NCBI RefSeq assembly: GCF_004357995.1
Contig: NZ_SMTK01000002.1
Coordinates: 763,288 to 827,287 of the forward strand
DNA: 64,000 nt
Source of the DNA: Arthrobacter crusticola
GTDB taxonomy: Bacteria > Actinomycetota > Actinomycetes > Actinomycetales > Micrococcaceae
Reading direction: 5' to 3'
Position numbers and translations under genes: made by a program. The notes below the pieces were generated by a model. It saw nothing but the letters and a program-made list of their open reading frames with translations. It made no database searches and was not told the DNA's origin. Positions 52,682 to 59,939 of this stretch are shown here, in pieces; position 1 is the stretch's first letter; every line of letters starts with the position of its first letter.

Positions 52682-53524
52682 TCAGCCCTTGATCGCCCCG
52701 GCTGTGGCGAAGGAACCGCCGATGCCCTTGGTGACCAGGATGTAGAGGACGATGACCGGAATCGAGTAGAGCAGGGAGAAGGCCGCAAGCTGCCCGTAGG
52801 CGACGCTTCCGTACTGGCCGAAGAAGTTGAACACCGTCACGGCGGCGGGCTGTTTGTGGTTCGAGAGCAGCAGGATGAAGGGGATGAAGAAATTCCCCCA
52901 CGCCTGGATGAACACGAAAATGAAGACCACGGCGAGGCCCGGGCGCATCAGCGGAACGACGACGGTGCGGAGCGCCCGCATCGCGCTCGCCCCGTCGATC
53001 CAGGCGGCCTCCTCGAGGCTGACCGGCACCGAGTCCATGAAGTTCTTGGTCATCCAGATCGCCATCGGCAGGGAGGTCGCCGCCATGAACAGGGCGACCG
53101 TGGCCACGCTGTCGAGCTGACCCAGCCTGACGAACATGCTGTACACGGGGACCATCATGGCGGTGATCGGCAGCCCGGTCCCGAACAGCACCCCGTAGAG
53201 GAACGGCTTGTTGTACCGGGCCTGGTAGCGGGACAGCGGATAGGCCGCGAGCACCGCGGCCAGCACGGTGATGACGGCACAGCCGGCCGAAAGGAGGAAG
53301 CTGTTCCACAGCGGCCACAGGGTCTGCTCCGGGGTGAGGACCGCGGAGAAGTTGGCCAGGGAAAACTCCGCCGGCAGGTTCAGTGACGCAGTTGCCTTCG
53401 TGTCGAGGGACGCGAGGAGCAGCCAGGCCAGCGGGAGCAGGAAGCAGGCCGCGACCGCGAGCAGGACGGCCGAGGAGACTCCGCGTGAGATCGACCGGCG
53501 CGGTGAGGCGATGGAGGTGGTCAT
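52682..53524 (-). CDS. Carbohydrate ABC transporter permease (MalG type)
   Basis: 280 residues with six hydrophobic helices. The cytoplasmic EAA loop is VSLEEAAWIDGASAMRALRT followed by VVVPLMRPGLAVV. The N-terminus (MTTSIASPRRSISRG) is cytoplasmic. It pairs with the preceding permease to form the membrane pore. The ATG at 53524 overlaps the stop of the upstream permease (ATGA). Confidence 0.92.
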   Translation of the reverse strand: MTTSIASPRRSISRGVSSAVLLAVAACFLLPLAWLLLASLDTKATASLNLPAEFSLANFSAVLTPEQTLWPLWNSFLLSAGCAVITVLAAVLAAYPLSRYQARYNKPFLYGVLFGTGLPITAMMVPVYSMFVRLGQLDSVATVALFMAATSLPMAIWMTKNFMDSVPVSLEEAAWIDGASAMRALRTVVVPLMRPGLAVVFIFVFIQAWGNFFIPFILLLSNHKQPAAVTVFNFFGQYGSVAYGQLAAFSLLYSIPVIVLYILVTKGIGGSFATAGAIKG

Positions 53525-54477
53525 GAATTGTCCCCCGGTTTCAGAACTCGGATGTAGAGAATGGAGAACACCGCGCCGATGAGCAGCATGACCGTCGCAA
53601 TGGCGGTGCCGTAGCCGACCTTCCCGAGCCCGAAGGCCTCGGCGTAGGCGAAGATCGGCAGGGTGGTGCTGCGCTGGTTTGGTCCGCCGCTCGTCATCAC
53701 GAAGATCAGGGTGAAGACGGACAGTGTCTGCAGCGTGATGAGCATCAGGTTGGTGGAGATGCTGTTGCGGATCATGGGGATGGTGACGTAGATCAGGCGT
53801 TTCCATCCGCCGGCGCCGTCGATGACGGCGGCCTCGGTGATCTCGGGGGCGACGTCGTTCAGTGCGGCCTCGTAGATCATCATCGAGAACGCTGTGCCCC
53901 TCCAGATATTGGCCAGGATGACGGCGGCCATCGGGTAGGTGAAAAGCCAGTCGACCGGCTCCGCATTGACGGCGGCGAGCATCCGGTTCAGCGTTCCGTC
54001 CGAGCTGAAGAAGGCGTAGCAGGCAAAGGCCGCCACGATCTCCGGGAGGACCCACGCCGTCACCACCGTCGTCGCGACGATGGAGCGGACGGCCCTGGGC
54101 GCCGCGGCGGTCAGCAGGGCCAGCCCGAGGCCCAGGAAATTCTGTCCGATGACCGCCGAGAGGAGCAGGAACACGACGGTCAGCCACAGGGCATTCGGGA
54201 AGTCGGGGTCCGTGATGAGCGCAAGATAGTTGTCGAGGCCGACGAACCGTGGGCTTGATGCCGCGGTGCCCGACAGCGAGGCGTTGGTGAAGGATCCGTA
54301 GACGGACCAGATCACCGGGCCGAGCATGAACAGCGCCAGCAGGACGACGGCGGGGACGAGGGGCACTGCGCGCCGCAGGGAGCGGCGCGCAGTGGGGGTC
54401 CGGCCCGCGGCGGCCGGGCGCCGCGCAGCCTGCGGAGGCCTCCCGGCCCCGCCGGTCCGGGTCGGGGTGGCTGTCAC
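53521..54477 (-). CDS. Carbohydrate ABC transporter permease (MalF type)
   Basis: 318 residues. A polar, basic N-terminus (about 1-35) precedes six helices; the EAA loop is APEITEAAVIDGAGGWKRLI followed by YVTIPMIRNSI. It is encoded between the binding protein and the MalG-type permease, overlapping both genes by 4 nt. No ATP-binding subunit is encoded nearby, so the importer must borrow a shared ATPase of MsiK type. Confidence 0.92.
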   Translation of the reverse strand: MTATPTRTGGAGRPPQAARRPAAAGRTPTARRSLRRAVPLVPAVVLLALFMLGPVIWSVYGSFTNASLSGTAASSPRFVGLDNYLALITDPDFPNALWLTVVFLLLSAVIGQNFLGLGLALLTAAAPRAVRSIVATTVVTAWVLPEIVAAFACYAFFSSDGTLNRMLAAVNAEPVDWLFTYPMAAVILANIWRGTAFSMMIYEAALNDVAPEITEAAVIDGAGGWKRLIYVTIPMIRNSISTNLMLITLQTLSVFTLIFVMTSGGPNQRSTTLPIFAYAEAFGLGKVGYGTAIATVMLLIGAVFSILYIRVLKPGDNS

Positions 54478-55835
54478 TTCTCGATGACGTTGTCGTCGCC
54501 GACCAGGTTCCGGACCGCGTCGTCGTAGGCGTCCGCCGCTTCCTCGACGGACTGTTCCCCAGTCATGACGGCCTCCATGGCCTGCTGGATGCTTCCCGAG
54601 ATTTCGGGGTAGTCCGAGGTGGTGGGGCGGTAGTGGGTCACCTCGACGAGGTCGCTGAAGAACTTGCTGACCGGGCTGGACTCGGTGAAGGAGGGGTCTT
54701 CGGCGACGTCGCTGCGCACCGGAACCTGGGAGGCGTCCTTGTTGAAGGACAGGGTGTTGTCCTTATTGAGCGCCGTGCTGATGAAGTCGAAGGCCATGTC
54801 GGGGTTCTTGGTGTTCGCCCCGACGGCCAGGGTCCACCCGCCGGACATGCTCGTCGCGCCGGGCTCCTGCCCGTTCTGCGTCGGCATGGGGGCGACGGCC
54901 ATGACCTCGGACCACTCCGGCCAGGGGGCGGGCCCGGTCTCGAGCCAGGTCCCCGCGATCCACGAGCCGTCGATGGAGGCGCCGACCTTGTTGGTGGGGT
55001 AGCCCTCACCATTGAGCTGCTGGTAGTAGTTCGAGTCGAGCGCCGTGGCGACCTCCGGGCCCAGGCCGCCGACGTAGACATCGGAGATGAACTGCAGGGA
55101 GTCCCTGAACCCCTGGGAGCCCACGACCCACTTGCCCTCCTCCGTGTCGTACAGGGTGTCCTCCGTGCCGTAGAGGAGCATTTCAAAGCCCTGCATTGAG
55201 GCTGCCTCGCCCATGCCGGTGCCGGAGTAGATGTTGAAGGGGACGGCGTCGGGGATGGCCGCCTTGATCTTCCCGGCGGCGCTGAGGATGTCATCCCAGG
55301 TCTTAGGCTCCCACGGCACGTCGAGCCCGGCCTCTTCAAACACCTCGGTGTTGTACCAGAGGGCGCGGGTGTCGGTTCCCATCGGCACCGCGTAGGTCTT
55401 TCCGTCGGCACCCAGGCCGGCCTGCTTGGCGCTGTCGATGAATGACGAGTCCCAGTCCTCCCACTCGGCGAGGTACTCGTCCAGGGCCAGGAGGTAACCC
55501 GCTTCGGCGTCGGGCCGGACGCGGAAGCTGTCCTCGTAGAAGACATCCGGCGCCGTGTCGGGCGAACGCTGCATCAGGGCGAGCTTGGTGGCGTAATCGT
55601 TCTCCTCGGCCTGGATGGGCTCGAGCTCGACGGTGGATCCCGGATTGGCCTCTTCGAAATCCTCCTTGGCCTTCTTCATCAACTTGTCCACCTGCGTGTA
55701 GGTGGCGGTTGTCTGATAAGCCACCGTGATTGACTTGTCGCCGCCCTCGGTGTCATTGCCCGCCGGCGCGCAGCCCGAGGCCGCGAGAACCAGGAAGGGA
55801 ATGGCGGGCGCGGCCCAGAGAACTGACTTTCGCAT
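54474..55835 (-). CDS. Extracellular solute-binding lipoprotein (sugar ABC transporter)
   Basis: 453 residues. A signal peptide with lipobox-like LAASGC (Cys near residue 22) indicates a lipoprotein. The family 1 binding-protein fold follows (KSITVAYQTTATYTQVDKLM, DVFYEDSFRV, YAVPMGTDTRALWYNTEVF, SGGWTLAVGANTKNPD). The ligand is probably an oligosaccharide with alpha-mannosyl links, inferred from the mannosidase downstream. The ATG at 55835 has AAAGGAG 4 nt upstream; an in-frame ATG at 55853 precedes it but has no ribosome site. First gene of the operon. Confidence 0.92.
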   Translation of the reverse strand: MRKSVLWAAPAIPFLVLAASGCAPAGNDTEGGDKSITVAYQTTATYTQVDKLMKKAKEDFEEANPGSTVELEPIQAEENDYATKLALMQRSPDTAPDVFYEDSFRVRPDAEAGYLLALDEYLAEWEDWDSSFIDSAKQAGLGADGKTYAVPMGTDTRALWYNTEVFEEAGLDVPWEPKTWDDILSAAGKIKAAIPDAVPFNIYSGTGMGEAASMQGFEMLLYGTEDTLYDTEEGKWVVGSQGFRDSLQFISDVYVGGLGPEVATALDSNYYQQLNGEGYPTNKVGASIDGSWIAGTWLETGPAPWPEWSEVMAVAPMPTQNGQEPGATSMSGGWTLAVGANTKNPDMAFDFISTALNKDNTLSFNKDASQVPVRSDVAEDPSFTESSPVSKFFSDLVEVTHYRPTTSDYPEISGSIQQAMEAVMTGEQSVEEAADAYDDAVRNLVGDDNVIEK

Positions 55836-55935
55836 GGTGCTCCTTTGCTCCATTGAGAACCCGCCGGGGATTCTGCAGGTCGCCTTTGGCCAGCAGGAGG
55901 ACGGCGGGTGACGACGGAGGTGAAAGTAGTGCCCG

Positions 55936-55975
55936 TCGTTGCGATAAGTAAAGCGACTTGATTAATTCCTGTCAA
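55936..55975 (-). promoter_or_regulatory. Promoter of the mannoside operon with partial dyad
   Basis: On the minus strand TTGACA (55970-55975) and TTTACT (55947-55952) are 17 nt apart, a consensus-like promoter giving a leader of about 105 nt. A GTCG/CGAC dyad with outer ends at 55935 and 55956 brackets the -10 and may be the ROK operator. Confidence 0.6.
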
Positions 55976-56042
55976 CGGTTTCCGGTCGCTTCTTTTGCCC
56001 CGCGGACGGCACCCGCGGGGCACATCCCGCGCCGAAAGCGCA

Positions 56043-56328
56043 CCTCGCCACACTTCGCGGGCACCAAGGGGTGGTGAGCTGCGCACTCGACGGGAAGGGG
56101 CAGCGGGAAGGGGCAGCGGGAAGGGGCGGCGGGAAAGAACGCACCTGGGTCCGCCCGCTCCCGTCGAGACTGCGCGTCACCACGCTCCGCGGGAACGAAA
56201 GGGTGGTGAGGTGCACATTCGACGGGAAGGGGCACACGTGGGATCCCCCTGCTCCCGTCGAGACTGCACGTCACCACGCTTTGCGGGCGCCGAAAGGTGG
56301 TGAGCTGCGCACTCGGCTGCGCACGTGG
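56043..56328. repeat. Tandem array of palindromic repeat units upstream of the mannoside operon
   Basis: Three head-to-tail units of about 130, 94 and 60 nt (starting near 56043, 56175 and 56269). Each contains GGTGGTGAG, a TGCRCAYTCG-type segment and a GGGAA run, and the first two end in CTCCCGTCGAGACTGC. CTCGACGGGA and TCCCGTCGAG are exact complements, so units one and two fold as long hairpins. Unit one also holds a 12-13-nt minisatellite (GCGGGAAGGGGCA, three copies). No gene is seen. The array fills most of a 520-nt gap (55836-56355). Confidence 0.75.
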
Positions 56329-56355
56329 CCGGAGGGTGCCCTTCAGGCGCAGGGG

Positions 56356-56919
56356 TCAGCCGAAGAGGGCTGTCTGGGCGCCGGAGGCCGCAGGCGACAC
56401 GGCAGGGGCGAGGCCGCGCGCGGCGGCCTCCCGGTCGAGGAGCCGGCGCTTGACTTCGAGGCCCCAGCGGAACCCGCCCAGGGTGCCGTCGGTGCGGACC
56501 ACCCGGTGGCAGGGCACGAAAAGGGCCGCCGCATTGCGCGCACAGGCTGCCGCAGCCGCCCGGACGGCGGTCGCCCTGCCGGTCAGCGCAGCGTACTGGG
56601 CGTAGGTGACCGGCTCGCCCGCCGGCACCTCGCGCAGCACCTCCCAGGCGCGGGTACGGAACGGGCCCGAGAACTGGTGGACGGGGACCTCGAGGATCGC
56701 CGCGAGGTCGCCGTCGTAGTAGGCCTCGACGGCGTCGGTGATCCGCCGCAGCTCCGCCGGCGCGGCGCTCATCGAGACCGGCTTGAGGCTCGCGTGGATC
56801 TGCCCGGTCAGGTCCGCCGTGTCAGCGGTCCAGCCCGAGGCAAGCACCACCCCCTCGCGTTCAATGATGGTGAAGGGCCCGTCCGGGGTGGGGAAGGTGG
56901 TGGTCAGGGAAGTCGTCAC
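56356..56919 (-). CDS. ogt: Methylated-DNA--[protein]-cysteine S-methyltransferase
   Basis: 187 residues. Suicide repair of O6-alkylguanine. The methyl-acceptor cysteine is in ALFVPCHRVVRTDGTLGGF; the helix-turn-helix residues are in GEPVTYAQYAALTGRATAVR. The GTG at 56919 has AAAGGA 7 nt upstream and overlaps the stop of the Ada-AlkA gene (GTGA), so the pair is co-translated. The C-terminal 20 residues (SPAASGAQTALFG) are low-complexity. Confidence 0.94.
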   Translation of the reverse strand: MTTSLTTTFPTPDGPFTIIEREGVVLASGWTADTADLTGQIHASLKPVSMSAAPAELRRITDAVEAYYDGDLAAILEVPVHQFSGPFRTRAWEVLREVPAGEPVTYAQYAALTGRATAVRAAAAACARNAAALFVPCHRVVRTDGTLGGFRWGLEVKRRLLDREAAARGLAPAVSPAASGAQTALFG

Positions 56920-58541
56920 TGGTTGTCCTTTGATTCCTTGGAGGGGGCCGGGGTGAAAGCGTCGGGGGAGGAGCCCGGGCGGGCAGCCCGAACCCGGCGG
57001 GCGCCGGAGGCCCGCGCCGGGATGCCGGAGGCAACCCGCCACAGGTGCATCGTGGCATAGGAACGCCAGGGGCTGACGGCCGACATGGCGTCGGAGAGTG
57101 CGGCGGCCGTCTCGGCCCTGGTTGCCGGGCCGGCCGCCGGCCCGCCGGCACCGGTGAGGGCCGCCCACCCGTTCCGGATGGCGGCGTCGTTGCCGAGGTG
57201 GATGTCGGTCGCTCCCAGCACCCGCATGGCCACGTAGTTCACGGTCCACGGGCCGATCCCGGGCAGGGGAAGCAGCCGGTCCGCCAGGGACTGCAGGTCG
57301 TCCTCCACGCCGAGGCGGATGCTGCCGTCGGCGAGGCCCTCGGCGGTGCGGCGCACCGCCTCGATCCGCCTGGCCGGTCCGCGCAGGACGCTCCCTGCTA
57401 TCTCCGCAATCTGCGCCGGATTCGGAAACAGCCGCTCGAAGCCGGGTTGGGACAGCACCGAGGGCGTGCCCGCCTCGGCCAGGGAGGTGAGCGCGGTTCT
57501 CGCGGCGCTCACGGTGATCTGCTGGCCGATCATCGCCCGGATGAGGAGCTCCGCGGGGTCAACCGCCCCGGGAAGCCGGATTCCGGGAACCGCTGCCGCC
57601 AGCGGCGCGAACAGCGCGCTGCCCGAGAGGGCGGCGTCGACGGCCGTGGGATCGGCATCAAGGTCGAAGAGCCTGCGGACCCGGCTCAGGAGCACGGGCA
57701 GGTCGCTGAGGCTCTCAAGGCTCAATTCGACCCGCAGACCCCCCGGCGCATCGGTGCCCGCCACGGGGAACGCGCGGAACCAGCCCTGTCCGCCGGGAAG
57801 CTGCACCAGCCGGGCGTAGCTTCCGTCGGTGCCCCGCTCCACGCCGGGGAGGGCGCGGGCGGCCAGAAAGCCGAAAATGCCGTTGTCGTAGGGGGCCCGG
57901 ACCGGCAGGGTCAGGGTCAGCCCCGGAAACGCCGGGGCGGCCGCACCGGTCGGGCGGTCGACGGAACGGCGGGGAGCCCGGCTGAGGGAATCCGCCCCGC
58001 GCAGCTGGGACGGCGTGAGGTCGAAGACTTCCTGCACCGTGTCGTTGAACTGGCGGATGCTGCTGAAGCCCGCGGCGAAGGCGACGTCCGACAGCTTCAT
58101 CGACGTCGCCGTCAACAGCGTCCGTGCGGTCTGCGCCCGGGTGGCGCGGGCGAGGGCCAGCGGGCCTGCGCCGAGCTCCTCACGCAGGATGCGGTTGAGC
58201 TGGCGGGTCGAGTACCCGAGCTTTCCGGCCAGGCCGACGACGCCCGAGCGGTCGACCTCGCCGTCGGCGATCAGCCGCATCGAGCGGGCCGCCACGTCCG
58301 AGCGCAGGTTCCATTCCGGGGTGCCGGGTACGGCCTCGGGCAGGCAGCGCTTGCAGGCCCGGTACCCGGCCTCGTGGGCTGCGGCCGACGTGCGGTAGAA
58401 CCGGACGTTCGCCGGCTTCGGGGTCCGTGCGGGGCAGGACGGCCTGCAGTAGATGCCGGTGCTGGAGACCGCCGTGACGAACTGTCCGTCGAAACGGACG
58501 TCGCGGGCGTCGATGGCGCGGTACTGCTGCCAGAAGTCCAT
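56916..58541 (-). CDS. Ada-AlkA fusion: methyl-sensing regulator and DNA-3-methyladenine glycosylase II
   Basis: 541 residues in three parts. The N-terminal Ada zinc domain has GIYCRPSCPARTPKP and YRACKRCLPEA, four cysteines; the first is the usual methyl-phosphotriester acceptor. An AraC-type helix-turn-helix follows (VVGLAGKLGYSTRQLNRIL, LSDVAFAAGFSSIRQFND). The AlkA part (from about 250) has the helix-hairpin-helix LPLPGIGPWTVNYVAMRVL and the catalytic Asp in DIHLGNDAAIRNG. It would both sense methylation and remove alkylated bases. The ATG at 58541 starts MDFWQQYRAIDARDVRFDG; AGGA lies upstream. Co-transcribed with ogt and divergent from the glycosylase gene. Confidence 0.93.
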   Translation of the reverse strand: MDFWQQYRAIDARDVRFDGQFVTAVSSTGIYCRPSCPARTPKPANVRFYRTSAAAHEAGYRACKRCLPEAVPGTPEWNLRSDVAARSMRLIADGEVDRSGVVGLAGKLGYSTRQLNRILREELGAGPLALARATRAQTARTLLTATSMKLSDVAFAAGFSSIRQFNDTVQEVFDLTPSQLRGADSLSRAPRRSVDRPTGAAAPAFPGLTLTLPVRAPYDNGIFGFLAARALPGVERGTDGSYARLVQLPGGQGWFRAFPVAGTDAPGGLRVELSLESLSDLPVLLSRVRRLFDLDADPTAVDAALSGSALFAPLAAAVPGIRLPGAVDPAELLIRAMIGQQITVSAARTALTSLAEAGTPSVLSQPGFERLFPNPAQIAEIAGSVLRGPARRIEAVRRTAEGLADGSIRLGVEDDLQSLADRLLPLPGIGPWTVNYVAMRVLGATDIHLGNDAAIRNGWAALTGAGGPAAGPATRAETAAALSDAMSAVSPWRSYATMHLWRVASGIPARASGARRVRAARPGSSPDAFTPAPSKESKDNQ

Positions 58542-58634
58542 TGCTTCATCCTGCCAGCTTTCCCGAGCCCAACCTAGCGGGAATCGGACATCATCGTTAT
58601 GGTCCCAGGTTGGAGGAGGAGGCGGGAGGCTTGC

Positions 58635-58640
58635 TACCGT
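58635..58640 (+). promoter_or_regulatory. Putative -10 of the 3-methyladenine glycosylase gene
   Basis: TACCGT ends 8 nt before the GTG at 58649; no ribosome site between. The 107-nt divergent region probably carries the control of both alkylation-repair transcripts. Confidence 0.45.
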
Positions 58641-58648
58641 AACTGGTT

Positions 58649-59326
58649 GTGGCCCACCCGTCTGTCCCCGGCGCACCCGCGCCCGCCCCGCCCGTTCCTC
58701 ATCCTTCGCGCAGCCGCCTGGCCGTGAATCCCCTGAAAGCGGCACCGCTGCTGCTGGGTGCGTTCCTGACCCATCGGATCGACGAGGGGTCGGTGACCGT
58801 CCGCATCACCGAGGTGGAGGCCTACCGCGGCACCGAGGATCCGGGCTCGCACGCCTTCCGGGGCCGGACCGCCCGGAACGCCTCCCTGCACGGGCCCGCG
58901 GGCACCCTCTACGTGTACTTCACCTACGGCATGCACTACTGCGCCAACGTGGTGTGCGGTGACGACGGCCGCGCCGGGGGCGTGCTGCTGCGCGCCGGGG
59001 AGGTCGTCGACGGAATCGAGACGGCCCGGGCCCGCCGCGGAGGGCCTCGAAGCGACCTCGACCTGGCCCGCGGCCCGGCCCGCCTGGCGCAGGCCCTCGG
59101 CCTCGACCGCCGGTTCGACGGCGCCGACCTTTTCGCCGCGCCGCTGAACCTCGAGCTGCCCGAGGCGCCCGTAATGGCCGGGGATTATGTCACCGGTCCG
59201 CGCGTCGGGCTCAGCGGTCCCGGGGGGAGCGCCGAGTACCCATGGCGCTTCTGGCTGCCCGGTGAGCCCACCGTCTCCAAGTACCGGCCCGCGAAGCCCC
59301 GTGCTGCCCGTAAGGTGATGGGGTGA
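58649..59326 (+). CDS. mpg: DNA-3-methyladenine glycosylase (AAG/MPG family)
   Basis: 225 residues. Monofunctional base-excision glycosylase unrelated in fold to AlkA. The catalytic region has VRITEVEAYRGTEDPGSHAF (Glu as general base), HGPAGTLYVYFTYGMHYCAN and VLLRAGEVVDGIE; the GTLYVYFTYG loop contains the intercalating Tyr. The first 25 residues are Pro/Ala-rich, and an in-frame later start is possible; the GTG at 58649 fits the -10 element. The stop overlaps apt (GTGA). Confidence 0.93.
   Translation: MAHPSVPGAPAPAPPVPHPSRSRLAVNPLKAAPLLLGAFLTHRIDEGSVTVRITEVEAYRGTEDPGSHAFRGRTARNASLHGPAGTLYVYFTYGMHYCANVVCGDDGRAGGVLLRAGEVVDGIETARARRGGPRSDLDLARGPARLAQALGLDRRFDGADLFAAPLNLELPEAPVMAGDYVTGPRVGLSGPGGSAEYPWRFWLPGEPTVSKYRPAKPRAARKVMG
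59311..59316 (+). promoter_or_regulatory. -10 element of apt, leaderless type
   Basis: TAAGGT ends 6 nt before the apt GTG at 59323, inside the end of the glycosylase gene. Confidence 0.55.
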
Positions 59327-59877
59327 ATATCAGCTCGCCGGCCCCCCAGAGCGCCGGTTCCGCACGCGACCTCGTCGAGAAACTCTGCGCCCCGGTGCCG
59401 GATTTTCCCCTGCCCGGAATCATCTTCCGGGACCTCACGCCTGTCTTTGCGGACGCCGCGGCGTTCCGCACCGTCATTGACGCCCTTATCGAACCCTTCC
59501 AGGGCACCTTCGACGTGGTGGCCGGCATTGAGGCCCGCGGGTTCCTGCTCGCGGCTGCCGTCGGATATGCCGCCGGAACCGGTGTCGTCACGGTTCGAAA
59601 GGCCGGCAAACTGCCGCGGGCGGTCCACTCCGAGGCCTACGACCTCGAGTACGGGCAGGCGACGCTCGAGATCCACCGGGACGCAGTCACCCCCGGCACC
59701 CGGGTTCTCCTGCTCGATGACGTGCTCGCCACCGGCGGGACCCTCGCCGCGGCCGCGCGGCTCTTTGAGCGGGGCGATGCGGAGGTGGTTGGATGCGGCG
59801 TCGTGCTCGAACTCGAGGCACTGGCCGGCCGCGGACTCCTGCCGGGTCGCCGGGTGCACGCGCTGTCAACCCTGTAG
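59323..59877 (+). CDS. apt: Adenine phosphoribosyltransferase
   Basis: Purine salvage: adenine plus PRPP gives AMP. 184 residues. PDFPLPGIIFRDLTPVFAD, the specificity segment GIEARGFLLAAAVGYAAGTG, and the PRPP loop VLLLDDVLATGGTLAAAARL are the family signatures. The GTG overlaps the preceding glycosylase stop and has its own -10-like element. Bases released by the glycosylase upstream are not its substrate in general; the adjacency may be coincidental. Confidence 0.96.
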   Translation: MNISSPAPQSAGSARDLVEKLCAPVPDFPLPGIIFRDLTPVFADAAAFRTVIDALIEPFQGTFDVVAGIEARGFLLAAAVGYAAGTGVVTVRKAGKLPRAVHSEAYDLEYGQATLEIHRDAVTPGTRVLLLDDVLATGGTLAAAARLFERGDAEVVGCGVVLELEALAGRGLLPGRRVHALSTL

Positions 59878-59939
59878 GGTTCTGCGCACGTTAATCAGGA
59901 TAGAATTGACGGTCTGCCTTTCCGGGAGGGAAACCCATC

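Noticed and set aside
49749..52745. 998-residue plus-strand frame opposite the mannosidase
   Set aside because: Shadow frame; the GH38 motifs on the minus strand are unambiguous.
56071..56990. Protein-coding frame through the palindromic repeat array
   Set aside because: It runs through palindromic repeats into the antisense of ogt; repeats in several frames and no ribosome site argue against coding.
57045..58577. Long plus-strand frame opposite the Ada-AlkA gene
   Set aside because: Shadow frame caused by GC-rich codons; composition is Arg/Gly-rich with no domain.
59878..59939. Rifamycin-associated element upstream of helR
   Set aside because: I looked for the known 19-bp GC-rich palindrome and did not find it in the 62-nt gap.
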